Assembly (NCBI GenBank): GCA_020345805.1
Contig: CP070772.1
Span: 1-47,199 of the forward strand
Reading direction: 5' to 3'
From: Phycisphaerales bacterium
Lineage (GTDB): Bacteria > Planctomycetota > Phycisphaerae > Phycisphaerales > SM1A02
DNA: 47,199 bases
Shown here: piece by piece, positions 1 to 8,711 of the stretch
Layout of the letters: each line of letters starts with the position of its first letter
How positions within the stretch are numbered: the stretch's first letter is position 1
Made by a program: the position numbers and the translations under genes
Notes under the pieces: model-generated
The model's input: the letters and a program-made list of their open reading frames with translations, nothing else
What the model was told of the DNA's origin: nothing
Databases searched by the model: none

Positions 1-2169
1 ATCCGCCGGGCAGGGGGGGAGTTGGATGAGTCGATTCAGGAGGATGGAGACGTTGGGGTTGCCTTGGGCCGACACGGTTACGGCCAGGTCCTGATCACCA
101 TCGTCATCCAGATCCTCTATCCCGACCGATGTGGGCGTCACTCCCGCACCGAACATCTGATGATCCGCGAATGTCCCGTGGCCGTAATTCAAAAAGACCA
201 GGACAACAGAAACGTGTAGTGCCACGGCCAGGTCCTGGTCGCCGTCGCCGTCCAGATCATCGATCCCAACTGAACAAGGCTGACCGGACCCTGTGTCATA
301 GCTCGCGTCGCACGAGAACGTCCCATCGCCATGGTTCAGGTAGATCCGGATGTTGCAATCGTAAAGTTTCGCCACGGCGAGGTCGGGGTCGCCATCGTGG
401 TCCAGATCACCGAGAGCCAACGACCAGGGGCGGCCGCCCGTGTTGTATTGCACCTCTTCCGCAAACGTTCCATCGCCATGGTTCAGCAGGATCGAAAAGC
501 CGCTGTCGTCCCAGTTGGCCACCGCCAGGTCCGCATCGCCGTCACCGTCCAGGTCGTCGATCGCGACCGAGCGAGGCTCATCGCCCACCGGGTAGGTCAC
601 GTGCGGCGCGAACGATCCATCGCCCCAGTTCAGGAGAATCGAGATGGTGTCATCGTCGTAGTTCGCCACGGCCAGGTCGCCGTCACCGTCACCATCCAGA
701 TCCGCGATGGCCACGGAACTGGGCGCGCTACCGACACCGTACGTCATATGAGGCGCAAACGTGCCGTCACCGTGGTTCAGGAGAATCGAGATGTTGTCGC
801 CCCAGCCGCCGTTAGCTACCGCCAGGTCCGCATCGCCGTCCCCGTCCAGATCATCCGCCGCCACGGTGTTCGGATCATCACCTACCGGGTAAGTCGTCTG
901 ATCCGCGAAGGTCCCGTCACCGTGGTTCAGAAGGACCGAGACAGTGTTCACCGCGTATCCGCCGTTGGCCAGCGCCACATCCGCATCGCCGTCCCCGTCC
1001 AGATCGTCGAGCGCAACCGCCCGCGGGTTGTCGACCACGCCGCACTTCACCCGCGCTTCGAATGTCCCATCACCGCGATTCAGGAAAACCGAGACAGTGC
1101 GAGGGTTCCGGTTCGCCACCGCCAGGTCGTTGTCGCCATCCCCGTCCAGATCACCAGCCGCAATCGCGCGAGGGTCTGTGCCCGCATACATCACCTGGTC
1201 GGCAAATGTCCCATCACCCATGTTCAGGAGGATCGAGATGGTGTCCGGTTTACCCGGATTTCCCACGGCCAGATCCGCGTCCCCGTCCCCGTCCAGATCA
1301 TCAATCACAATCGAATAAGGTACGCTGCCCGCGGCGTACACGGCCTGAGCTGCGAATGTCCCGTCACCGTGGTTGAGGAGGATTGAAACGCTGTTGCCGG
1401 CATGATTGGCTGCGGCCAGGTCTGGGTCGCCATCCCCATCCAGATCGTCGATCGCGACCGAGCAAGGCTCATCACCCGCCCCATATTGCACTTGGGGCAT
1501 GAATGTTCCATCGCCGTGGTTGAAGAGGATTGAGATGTTGTCATCGTTGTAGTTGGCGACGGCAAGGTCGTTGTCGCCGTCACCGTCCAGATCGTCAATT
1601 ACAGCCGAGTGGGGGCCATCCCCGGCTTCGTAAGTGACCTGGAGCGCGAAGGTCCCATCGCCGTGGTTCAGGAGGATCGAGATGTTGTCATCATCGAAGT
1701 TGGCCACGGCCAGGTCACCGTCTCCGTCACCATCCAGATCTCCGATTGCGATGGACCGAGGCCCGTCTCTGGCGCCGTACTTCTTCTGAACCTCGAACGT
1801 CCCGTCCCCCTTGTTCAGAAGGATCGAGACGTTGTTGCTGGCCTCGTTGGCGACGGCCAGATCCGCATCGCCATCGCCGTCCAGATCGCCGATCGCGAGC
1901 CAGTACGGCGCTTCGCCCACATAACACAGAGCGCCGGCCGTGAACGTTCCATCGCCTTTGTTGAGCAGGATCGAGACGTTGTCGGTCTCCGCGTTGGCCG
2001 TTGCCAGGTCATGGTCGCCATCACCGTCCAGATCGCCGATCGCAACCGACCAGGGTTGGCCGTAGGTGGCAAACTGAGGTTCCGGGAACAAAGGCCCGGT
2101 GGCGGGCCATGCCCTCGACGTCGCCGGCAAGATCAGCAGCAGAATCGCAGTCTCAGTAACTCGCTTCAT
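1..2169 (-). CDS. FG-GAP/VCBS-repeat secreted protein, C-terminus cut by window edge
   Basis: The minus frame is open from ATG at 2169 to base 1 without a stop (723 codons). It begins MKRVTETAILLLILPATSRA, a signal peptide, and is preceded by a good ribosome site (AAGGAG) and an AT-rich TATATCC stretch near 2228-2236. The rest is about 14 tandem units of roughly 49 residues with the core DLDGDGDxDLAVAN...VSILLNxGDGTF, the calcium-binding FG-GAP/VCBS type that builds beta-propellers. The last residues in the window are PPCPAD, the usual first residues of the dockerins seen elsewhere here, so a C-terminal dockerin probably continues past the edge. The role is unknown; an adhesive or structural extracellular protein is likely. 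The repeat core and signal peptide are seen directly, the dockerin is inferred. Confidence 0.88.
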   Translation of the reverse strand, partial: MKRVTETAILLLILPATSRAWPATGPLFPEPQFATYGQPWSVAIGDLDGDGDHDLATANAETDNVSILLNKGDGTFTAGALCYVGEAPYWLAIGDLDGDGDADLAVANEASNNVSILLNKGDGTFEVQKKYGARDGPRSIAIGDLDGDGDGDLAVANFDDDNISILLNHGDGTFALQVTYEAGDGPHSAVIDDLDGDGDNDLAVANYNDDNISILFNHGDGTFMPQVQYGAGDEPCSVAIDDLDGDGDPDLAAANHAGNSVSILLNHGDGTFAAQAVYAAGSVPYSIVIDDLDGDGDADLAVGNPGKPDTISILLNMGDGTFADQVMYAGTDPRAIAAGDLDGDGDNDLAVANRNPRTVSVFLNRGDGTFEARVKCGVVDNPRAVALDDLDGDGDADVALANGGYAVNTVSVLLNHGDGTFADQTTYPVGDDPNTVAADDLDGDGDADLAVANGGWGDNISILLNHGDGTFAPHMTYGVGSAPSSVAIADLDGDGDGDLAVANYDDDTISILLNWGDGSFAPHVTYPVGDEPRSVAIDDLDGDGDADLAVANWDDSGFSILLNHGDGTFAEEVQYNTGGRPWSLALGDLDHDGDPDLAVAKLYDCNIRIYLNHGDGTFSCDASYDTGSGQPCSVGIDDLDGDGDQDLAVALHVSVVLVFLNYGHGTFADHQMFGAGVTPTSVGIEDLDDDGDQDLAVTVSAQGNPNVSILLNRLIQLPPCPAD
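58..2070 (-). repeat. about 14 tandem coding repeats of 147-150 bp
   Basis: The plus-strand text GTCCAGATC (complement of the GAT-CTG-GAC part of DLDGDG) recurs at about 109, 250, 391, 550, 700, 844, 997, 1144, 1290, 1438, 1585, 1735, 1882 and 2029. The spacing of 141-159 bp matches one FG-GAP unit of about 49 codons. Units differ by many substitutions but keep length and register, so this is a coding repeat and not a satellite or CRISPR array. Confidence 0.85.
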
Positions 2170-2727
2170 TGTCTGTCTCCTTATCCGTATTTCGATGCTG
2201 CCGACACGCGGCCAAGCAATCGCTCCTTTCGGATATATGCCCTCGCCCGGCCGATCCTGCGCGCGGGCGGCGAAAGAAAGGGAAAGTGGCCTCCAGAACC
2301 GCGCCACCATCGCCCGGCGAGTTCATCCGCCGATGCGGTCGATAGCTAAACCACTGGGTGACAGCGTCTTATGGCGATCCGCCTGCCCCAAGGGCCTCCC
2401 CACGTCCGCCCCGCCGGCGGCGTAAGGGTGCCAGGGACAGCCACCGCAGACGTTCCTGATTGGGTCACCTGATCGGTGCGGACGCAGTGAGCATCCAGTC
2501 CGCATCGAAGGCCTTGTGGCCTGCACTCCGGTTGTCGCTTCGGTCACGTCACCCCAGGCCAGTGCCGCTGCTTGAGACAAAACCGCGGCAGACCTCGCGG
2601 TACCGTGGTGCGGCACATCCGCCCCGCAGACCCATCGCACCCGCGGCTGAGGGCTGCGCGGACAAAGCGCCCGCATCCGCGCTCAGTGCGTCCGCTTACG
2701 CAAGCTCCCGCCCACCGGTATGGTTCG
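2170..2727. other. intergenic region between lexA and the FG-GAP gene
   Basis: No convincing gene. The region holds the FG-GAP gene leader near 2170-2240: a ribosome site AAGGAG just before its ATG and an AT-rich TATATCC stretch as candidate -10. Open frames here (for example 2323-2676 minus, 117 codons) show no recognisable domain and look like GC-rich chance ORFs. Confidence 0.5.
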
Positions 2728-3345
2728 TCAATACCGGCGCATCACGCCCAGGACCACGCCCTGGATGGCGCATCTCTCGAGGATGATGGGCTCGAAATCG
2801 GGATTGGCCGGCTGGAGACGGATCACGCCGCCCGGTTCCTGGTAGAAAGTCTTGAGGGTGGTCTCGCCGTTGGGCAGCAGGGCCACCACCCGCTCGCCGT
2901 TGCGAGCGGTCTCGCGGCGTTCGATGATCACGAAGTCGCCGTCGAGGATACCTTCGTCCTTCATCGAGTCCCCGTCGACCCTGAGGGCGAAGCTGGCGGC
3001 CTTCTGGCCGATCCGGGGGCCGAAGAGCTCCTCGAGGTCGACCCGATCGCTCTGGGGGAACTTCTCGATGGGGTAGCCGGCGGCGATCTTGCCCACCAGT
3101 GGGAAGGCCAGGGCATGGCCCTCATCGGGGATGACGGTTTCGTCACAGATGGACAAAGAGCGAGCCTTGTTCGCCTGTCGCCGCAAGGCGCCCTTTTTTA
3201 TGAGCGCTTCGACGTGCTCGAACACGGTGACCTTGCTGATTTCGAGTTCGTCGGCGAGTTCCTGCATCGTCGGGGAATAGCCATGGACGATGCGGAAGTC
3301 GCGGATCAACTGAAGAATCCTGAGCTGTTTTGGCGTGAGATTCAT
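2728..3345 (-). CDS. lexA: LexA repressor (SOS response autoprotease)
   Basis: 205 residues, the normal LexA length. LexA represses DNA-damage genes and cleaves itself when stimulated by RecA filaments. Residues 1-65 are a winged helix-turn-helix (TMQELADELEISKVTVFEHV). The cleavage site is Ala89-Gly90 in VGKIAAGYP. The catalytic pair is Ser127 in GDSMKDEGI and Lys165 in GETTLKTFY. All key residues are present, so the protein should be active. The ATG is preceded by CAGGAGAG. It stands alone on its strand with unassigned DNA on both sides. I found no clear copy of a known SOS box in the 75 bp upstream, so the operator may be lineage-specific. Confidence 0.97.
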   Translation of the reverse strand: MNLTPKQLRILQLIRDFRIVHGYSPTMQELADELEISKVTVFEHVEALIKKGALRRQANKARSLSICDETVIPDEGHALAFPLVGKIAAGYPIEKFPQSDRVDLEELFGPRIGQKAASFALRVDGDSMKDEGILDGDFVIIERRETARNGERVVALLPNGETTLKTFYQEPGGVIRLQPANPDFEPIILERCAIQGVVLGVMRRY

Positions 3346-3960
3346 GCCTGCTCTCCTGCGGGCCCATCACCGTCATACGCTGAACGCGCACGGTGACCGA
3401 GCCTATGGCGGGGCAAGTTGCCGGGGCGGGCGTGGCCACGGCGGTTGCCAGATGTTTGACCGCTTTGGCGAATTGACCGAGAAGAAGCCTCTGGCCGTGA
3501 AGCCAGGATGACGCGGCAGCCGCCAGCGGACGCGGGCGGTCGGAGGATCGCTCCGCCCCGCTTGGATCGCGGCCCGTCCCGGCCAAGTCAATCGCCTGAC
3601 GGCTCAGCTCCACTCGATCGATCCGGAGCAGCCGATCTACGAGGCTTCGAGGCCGGATCACAATCTGCCGGCCGCGATGCCGCCGGAAGGGGACGCCTCC
3701 GCCCCTGCGGGCATCGATGGTGCCGGGGCCGCCGAGCGCTACGGGGCCCGCCCCCCCGCCGGTGACGGCCAGGAGACGAGAGCCATGCGCTACGTATCGC
3801 GTCGTATAGGTTCCGCCGGGTCCGGTCTGTACCAGTGGGATGGCCATACATCACTCCGTTGTTGCCAAGCCTTGCTGATGCCCCATATCTTGGGGCCTCA
3901 CACCTCAGGCTGGCATCTCGACCAGAATCGGCCCGCTTCTTCAACTTCTATCGGTAAATC

Positions 3961-3984
3961 TGTTTGGAATACGTTACCCAAACA
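3961..3984. promoter_or_regulatory. inverted repeat upstream of the aminotransferase gene
   Basis: The arms TGTTTGG (3961-3967) and CCAAACA (3978-3984) are perfect complements around a 10-bp AT-rich centre. Size and position fit a dimeric-regulator operator. Which regulator binds is unknown. Confidence 0.35.
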
Positions 3985-3992
3985 TGAACCTT

Positions 3993-4006
3993 ATTGCAAG
4001 TGCAAT
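3993..4006. promoter_or_regulatory. second inverted repeat, ATTGCA-AG-TGCAAT
   Basis: Perfect 6-bp arms around 2 bp, 8 bp after the previous inverted repeat and about 185 bp before the aminotransferase ATG. It could be an operator half of the same control region. Confidence 0.35.
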
Positions 4007-4189
4007 TCTGCCGATTTTTTCGTTTCATGAACGGGATTTGTCAGGGCACTTCTCACCCGCTCACCTTCTCACTGGCGGACCTGCCGCCTCCTGACCTTAT
4101 CCGCAGCCGAAACCACGGCGGTGGCGGAACAATTGAAAACCCGACCAAAAAGCTGACCGCCACCCCTCGGGACGGTACTCTTCGCGGCC

Positions 4190-5386
4190 ATGACACAGCC
4201 CTCGGACACGTTTGATTCAGCCCTGCCTCCCGAGCCTCTGGGTGACGACCTCCGTTCCCAATTCGCCTTGGACCAACAGGTTGCGTTTCTCAACCACGGC
4301 TCATTCGGAGCCAGGCCCCACTGCGTGCTCCAGGCCCAGGATCGCTGGCGACGCCAGATGGAGGCTGACCCGGTCGAGTTCCTTGACCGCGCCGGACCGC
4401 TCCTGCTGGATCATCTGAAAGACGTCACCGGGCGCTTCCTGGGAGCTGAGCCGGGAGACTTCGGTTTCCTGACCAGTGCCACCGAAGCGATCAACGCAGT
4501 GTTGCGCTCGCTGGATTTCGGGCCCGGTGACGAGCTCCTGACCACCGATCACGCATATCCGGGGATCCGCAACTCGCTGCAGTACGTCGCCCGCAGGAGC
4601 GGAGCGACTCTGGTCGAAGTGCCCGTGCCGCTGCCACTTGCCAGTCACGACACGGTTGTGGCAGCCATCGAGGAAGCCCTGACCCCACGAACCCGGCTGG
4701 TTCTGGTTGACCACATCACCTCATTCACTGCACTTCTCTTCCCCCTTGAGCGGATCATTGATGTCTGCCGGAAGCGCGGCGTGGAGGTGCTGGCCGACGG
4801 CGCGCACGCCCCGGGCATGATCGATCTGAGCGTCGAGCGGCTCGCGGCGACCTACTACGCGGCCAATCTCCACAAGTGGGTATGTGCTCCGATAAGTGCG
4901 GCCGTGTTATGGGTCACCTCCGATAACCAGCAGCGCATCCATCCGTTGGTAATCAGCAATTTTCTGGGCGAGGGTTTTGAACGGGAGTTCCTCTGGCAGG
5001 CCACCCGAGACGTCACGAGCTGGCTGGCGGCTGAGGAGGCCATCGCCTTCGGCGAACGCCTGGGCTGGGAGATGATTCGCCGGCACAACCACGAGATGGC
5101 GGTCTGGGTCCAACAAATGCTCTGCGAAAGCTGGCAGGCGGAGCCCAATTCGCCTCTGGACGGCTCGATGCTGGGATCGATGGTCTCGATCACCCTTCCC
5201 GAGGCGGTCCGCCGACAGTTCGACGACCATCGCGCCCTCGGGGCACACTTGTACCAGGCGCATCGCATTGAGGTGCCGGTAACGGAGTGGAACGGCCGCT
5301 GGCTGATCCGACCCTGCTGCCACATCTACAACCGGCCGGAGGAATACCTGCGCCTCGCAGAGACGATCAACGAATTGATGCACTAG
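4190..5386 (+). CDS. PLP-dependent class V aminotransferase (isopenicillin-N epimerase-like)
   Basis: 398 residues, full length for the family. These enzymes bind pyridoxal phosphate and act as epimerases, cysteine desulfurases or lyases on amino acids; the substrate cannot be read from sequence. The N-terminus carries the epimerase-like FLNHGSFGA (about 34-42). The cofactor pocket shows TSATEAIN (95-102), Asp203 and His206 in LADGAHAPG, and the Schiff-base Lys229 in NLHKW. The protein has no signal peptide and is likely cytosolic. No strong ribosome site precedes the ATG. The gene stands alone, so its pathway is not indicated by neighbours. Family membership is secure; the epimerase label is only the nearest-looking subgroup. 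Confidence 0.88.
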   Translation: MTQPSDTFDSALPPEPLGDDLRSQFALDQQVAFLNHGSFGARPHCVLQAQDRWRRQMEADPVEFLDRAGPLLLDHLKDVTGRFLGAEPGDFGFLTSATEAINAVLRSLDFGPGDELLTTDHAYPGIRNSLQYVARRSGATLVEVPVPLPLASHDTVVAAIEEALTPRTRLVLVDHITSFTALLFPLERIIDVCRKRGVEVLADGAHAPGMIDLSVERLAATYYAANLHKWVCAPISAAVLWVTSDNQQRIHPLVISNFLGEGFEREFLWQATRDVTSWLAAEEAIAFGERLGWEMIRRHNHEMAVWVQQMLCESWQAEPNSPLDGSMLGSMVSITLPEAVRRQFDDHRALGAHLYQAHRIEVPVTEWNGRWLIRPCCHIYNRPEEYLRLAETINELMH

Positions 5387-5938
5387 ATCGGGCGTTCGCG
5401 GGTGGCGGCTCCGGGCGACCACCACCCCCCCTCCGCTTCCCGAAATCTCCTGCTTGCGCGGGGTCGAGCCTTGGTGCCTCGTCCGACGCACCGCTCACGT
5501 ACTGCCACCCGAGCAAGAATTGCCGCACCAGTGGCAGGGGGGCACGGACGGGCCGACGGTCGGTTCCGGCGCGTAAGTCCTTATTTTACAACAAAAAACG
5601 ACAAGAAAACCGAGGATTGGGGTTGCGTTCGCGTGCCCCGGGAGCCATCCTAGTGTTGCACCCGCTTTCACCTGCGCCGGCCATCTGGCGGCGGGCGGCG
5701 GCTGTGCTGATCCGTCCGGGGGGTGCGGATCTTCATCGAAGAGAGAGAGCCGGAGGGACCCGTTCCTTCGGGTGATGCTCTGTCAGCACCTTGCTGAGAT
5801 GCATGGTTGCTGGGTTCGTGTTTTTGTTATTCCCGGAAGGCCTTGCCGGCTGGATGCACAGCCAAGGAAAGGACTGCGGAAAGTCGGAAAGGTAGAAGGG
5901 ACCATGAATTCATGGAGAATCCTTAGGAGGAACAGATC
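5387..5938. other. intergenic region before the first PEP-CTERM-like gene
   Basis: No supported gene. An AT-rich tract at about 5580-5612 in otherwise GC-rich DNA and the sequence near 5815-5830 are promoter candidates. A consensus ribosome site AGGAGG lies just before the ATG at 5939. Confidence 0.45.
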
Positions 5939-6499
5939 ATGAGAATGTTAGCTGTGGCCGCCACTGTATTGCTTGCCAGTACTGCTGCGGCGGACTTTGT
6001 GAACGAGGATTTTGAAGGCGGCGTGATCCCCGCCGGCTGGACGGTCGTCGACAACATGGGCACCGACCTGGTCTTCGACATCGGTCCCGGCTTCAACGGC
6101 AGCATGTATTCCGTCGGCTTCGACAGCGATGCCAACCCCGGCTACTACGACACCGAGTTGTGGACGCCGGTGATGAATCTTGTCGGTGTCACCAATCCCG
6201 TCCTGGACTTCGACGCGTACTACGAGCACTACATCTATGACGATCAATTCGACGTGGATGTGAGCTACGACGGTGGTGCGACCTGGGCCAATCTCCTCGC
6301 CTACACGGACGACATGGGCATTTTCCATGCCAGCGTGGGGTTCGACGGAGGTTCTGCCGAGACCATCATCCGCTTCCACTACTACTCGACCAACGACTGG
6401 GACTGGTGGGTCTGGGTTGACGATGTCGTGGTCACCCCCACCCCCGGCGCTCTGGCCCTTCTGGGCCTGGCCGGCCTCGTCACTCGTCGTCGTCGGTAA
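5939..6499 (+). CDS. secreted choice-of-anchor-J-like protein with PEP-CTERM-type tail
   Basis: 186 residues. Residues 1-18 are a short signal peptide ending ASTAAA. The body begins NEDFEGGVIPAGWTVVDN, the opening of cleaved-adhesin or choice-of-anchor J beta-sandwich domains, and continues as a jelly roll rich in Asp, Trp and Tyr. The C-terminus PTPGALALLGLAGL followed by RRRR has the layout of PEP-CTERM sorting tails (proline motif, hydrophobic helix, basic end), although the usual PEP is PTP here. Such tails are processed by exosortases and direct proteins to the envelope or an extracellular matrix. The ribosome site AGGAGG and a strong terminator downstream make it a single-gene unit. The binding partner is unknown. 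Confidence 0.85.
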   Translation: MRMLAVAATVLLASTAAADFVNEDFEGGVIPAGWTVVDNMGTDLVFDIGPGFNGSMYSVGFDSDANPGYYDTELWTPVMNLVGVTNPVLDFDAYYEHYIYDDQFDVDVSYDGGATWANLLAYTDDMGIFHASVGFDGGSAETIIRFHYYSTNDWDWWVWVDDVVVTPTPGALALLGLAGLVTRRRR

Positions 6500-6542
6500 G
6501 CACCGCGCAGGCACTAGCCTACGCCACAAACTGCAATTGCAG

Positions 6543-6579
6543 CCGCACCGCGGATCACTCCGCGGTGCGGTACTTTTTT
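6543..6579 (+). terminator. intrinsic terminator of the choice-of-anchor-J-like gene
   Basis: A 12-bp perfect stem (6543-6554 with 6559-6570) and 4-nt loop TCAC, followed after 3 nt by TTTTTT. It lies 44 bp after the stop codon. Confidence 0.92.
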
Positions 6580-6738
6580 GCCCGCAGGCCCTCCGCAGGA
6601 TTGGCCCCACGTGGAATCAGCAAAGCAGCCGCAGCCCTGCAGCCAAGCCGGGCACATCGTGCAGACCGACGGCGAGAGAGCAGGCGGCGCGACGCGGCAC
6701 GAGCCGGACCGGCAAGCAGATAGGGTGCTTATGAGGAA

Positions 6739-6764
6739 ACGGCCCGGGCCGATGCCCGGGCCGT
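6739..6764 (-). terminator. intrinsic terminator of the 6820-7419 gene
   Basis: An 11-bp perfect GC stem (ACGGCCCGGGC and complement) with a 4-nt loop. On the minus strand it is followed by TTCCTC, so the U tract is weak. It lies 56 bp past the stop of the minus-strand gene. Confidence 0.7.
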
Positions 6765-6819
6765 GGAGTGACGATGCTGTGCTCCTGCGCCCACTAAGGG
6801 CGGAAGAACTAACTCAATC

Positions 6820-7419
6820 TCAGCGGCGACGACGCCGCATCAGGCCCGCAAGACCCAGAAGCGCCAAGGCGCCGGGAGCCGGCGAGTCCAAGTAGAAGTG
6901 GTCCATGGTGGACCAGTAGTAGCTCGCATCGTCCGGAGCATCGATGTGGATCCAGGACAACTCGTCCGTTGACACGAACCCTCTGAAGTCCGTGTCACTC
7001 GCCGGTACGAAGTCATACATGAATCCGTTGCTCAGCTCGATGATCACCTGCCGGCCGGGCACGAAGTACCCGCTGATGTCGCTGGCGAAGAACCACCCGC
7101 CCACCGAGAAGGTAGGGGCCCCGGTGAAATCGACGTGCAGCGCATCCGTAGCGTCGTTCGTGGACATGTTGCCGTCGCCGGACCACAGGTACGAGTTGGC
7201 CCCGCCCTGGGCGGAGATGGTGCCGGAATACCCGTTCATGGGCCCGATGTCGAGCGTGTACTCGGTGAAGCCACCGTAGACGTAGCCGTCGAAGTCCTCC
7301 AGCAGGTAGTCGCCGATGGCGGCCAGGAAGTCCGCCTCGTTGTCATAGACCGTGGTAGCGGCCGTGGCGAACGAGGCCACGCCAAACACGGCCGCTCCAA
7401 CTACTAGATGTTTCATCAT
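6820..7419 (-). CDS. secreted PEP-CTERM-type protein, tandem paralogue 1 (199 aa)
   Basis: The start at 7419 (MMKHLVVGAAVFGVASFATA) is chosen because AGGAGG lies 9 nt upstream and because it aligns exactly with the paralogue at 8112-8711. An upstream in-frame start would add residues without a signal peptide. After the signal peptide comes a beta-rich domain starting TVYDNEADFLAAIGDYLLED, with NGYSGTISA and ASDISGYFVPG segments typical of small PEP-CTERM proteins. The tail SPAPGALALLGLAGLMRRRRR is the sorting signal. The function is unknown. It is about four-fifths identical to its neighbour, without gaps. Confidence 0.85.
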   Translation of the reverse strand: MMKHLVVGAAVFGVASFATAATTVYDNEADFLAAIGDYLLEDFDGYVYGGFTEYTLDIGPMNGYSGTISAQGGANSYLWSGDGNMSTNDATDALHVDFTGAPTFSVGGWFFASDISGYFVPGRQVIIELSNGFMYDFVPASDTDFRGFVSTDELSWIHIDAPDDASYYWSTMDHFYLDSPAPGALALLGLAGLMRRRRR

Positions 7420-8111
7420 TCGTTCAGTCCTCCTATGTCTTGAGTTGACAAATGACCAGGGAATGGCTTGTGATGTCAAAGTGCCGATGCCCCGGCGAGC
7501 GTGCGGCATCCGCTTCAAGGAACCCGAATCGGGCTCCCCCTCACGCGGTGTGAGCTCAGTGGACGTGCTACATGGCGTCCCGGATGCCGTCTTTTCGGGA
7601 TCTGCTGATCATTCCCCCGGGAGCCGAAGGCCCGCCTGGTCCCGAGCAGGATCGCATCAGGTCAGGCAGCGAACGCGCCCCTCCCGTTCAGCAGCACCGA
7701 GAATCAAGGGGCTTGGTCGACACCTCCGTATCTGCCTCGCTCCTCCGGGGCGAGCCGATCCATTTCATGGCGCTGATTCCCCGCAACGTCGGGATGCGCA
7801 ATTACAGTCTGTCCGCCGGCCGGGGTGGTGTCAAGGGTTTGCCGGGGTAAAGGCGGAGAAACTGCTGTCGGAAGTGATTGGCAAATATAGACTTGCGTCG
7901 ATATTCGCCCGTTCGGCCTCCTGCCCCGCCTTGATGTGCGTGCGGTGTTAGGGATCCGCTCCCCTGCGCTTCGGCCCGCCTGGTGTCCTTCTCCGCGGGC
8001 CGGGCCCGGGCTGCCCGGCGCATGGAAAACGGCCCGGGATCAGACCCGGGCCGTGGGCCGATTCGGCATTCAGGCTCCGACTCAGCCGAGCCGAAACCTC
8101 CGGGTCATCAT
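7420..8111. other. spacer between the two PEP-CTERM-type paralogues
   Basis: About 690 bp with no supported gene. It contains the leader of the 6820-7419 gene (the text ACATAGGAGGA before its ATG is shared with the paralogue) and the terminator of the 8112-8711 gene. Open frames at 7352-7951 and 7572-7850 have no domain. Confidence 0.5.
8029..8054 (-). terminator. intrinsic terminator of the 8112-8711 gene
   Basis: A 10-bp stem ACGGCCCGGG / CCCGGGCCGT with a 6-nt loop, followed on the minus strand by TTTTCC. It has the same stem sequence as the terminator of the paralogue at 6739-6764, which suggests the whole transcription unit was duplicated. Confidence 0.82.
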
Positions 8112-8711
8112 TTAACGACGACGGCGACGCATCAGGCCCGCCAGACCCAAAAGCGCCAAAGCGCCGGGAGCGGGCGAGTCAATGTAGAAGTGGTCCATCG
8201 AGGACCAGTAGTAGGATGCATCGTCCGGTGCATCGATGGTCATCCAGAACAGTTCGTCGGTCGAGAGGAACCCTCTGAAGTCCGTCTGGCTTGCCGGTAC
8301 GAAGTCGTAGATGAAACCGTTGCTCAACTCGATCACTACTTGGCGACCGGGCACGAAGTAGCCGCCGATATCGCTGGCGTAGAAGAAGCCACCGGTTGAG
8401 TAAGTGGGCAGACCGGTGAAGTCCACGCGCAGCCAGTCAAGGGCGCTGTTGGTCGACATGTCTCCATAGCCGGACCACAAGTACGAGTTTGCGCCACCCT
8501 CGGCGGAAATCGTCCCGGCGTAGCCGTTCATGGGGCCGATGTCGAGTGTGTACTCGGTGTACTCGCCGTAGGTGTACTGATCGAAATCCTCGAGCAAGTA
8601 GTCGCCAATAGCGGCCAGGAAGTCTGCCTCGTTGTCATAAACCGTGGTGACAGCGCCGGCGAACGAGGCCACGCCGAGGACCGCTGCCCCTGCTGCAAGA
8701 TGTCTTACCAT
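8112..8711 (-). CDS. secreted PEP-CTERM-type protein, tandem paralogue 2 (199 aa)
   Basis: 199 residues with signal peptide MVRHLAAGAAVLGVASFAGA. The AGGAGG ribosome site is 9 nt before the ATG. The body matches the 6820-7419 protein along its whole length (TVYDNEADFLAAIGDYLLED, LDIGPMNGYAGTISA, FVPGRQVVIELSNGF) and the tails are identical over the last 20 residues (PAPGALALLGLAGLMRRRRR). Differences are scattered point changes and gaps are absent, so this is a fairly recent tandem duplicate kept under protein-level selection. An exosortase would have to be encoded elsewhere. The function is unknown. Confidence 0.85.
   Translation of the reverse strand: MVRHLAAGAAVLGVASFAGAVTTVYDNEADFLAAIGDYLLEDFDQYTYGEYTEYTLDIGPMNGYAGTISAEGGANSYLWSGYGDMSTNSALDWLRVDFTGLPTYSTGGFFYASDIGGYFVPGRQVVIELSNGFIYDFVPASQTDFRGFLSTDELFWMTIDAPDDASYYWSSMDHFYIDSPAPGALALLGLAGLMRRRRR

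Larger units (their letters stand above)
3346..4189. other. intergenic region between lexA and the aminotransferase
   Basis: About 840 bp without a gene I can support. Several overlapping open frames run through 3400-3940 on both strands but none gives a recognisable domain or a good start site. The part from about 3945 to 4030 is markedly AT-richer and carries two inverted repeats (3961-3984, 3993-4006), so it probably holds the promoter and control sites of the downstream gene. Confidence 0.45.

Noticed and set aside
331-1386. Long plus-strand open frame of 351 codons
   Set aside because: It is the exact antisense of the FG-GAP repeats, codon on codon; the repeat pattern and Asp/Gly motifs make sense only on the minus strand.
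1-2100. CRISPR-like periodicity
   Set aside because: The period of about 148 bp equals one protein repeat, units diverge gradually, and there are no identical short repeats with unique spacers.
2323-2676. 117-codon minus-strand frame after lexA
   Set aside because: No ribosome site and no recognisable family; composition looks random.
3143-3847. 234-codon minus-strand frame overlapping lexA
   Set aside because: It overlaps the lexA coding region in another frame and shows no domain; the part upstream of lexA could not be supported either.
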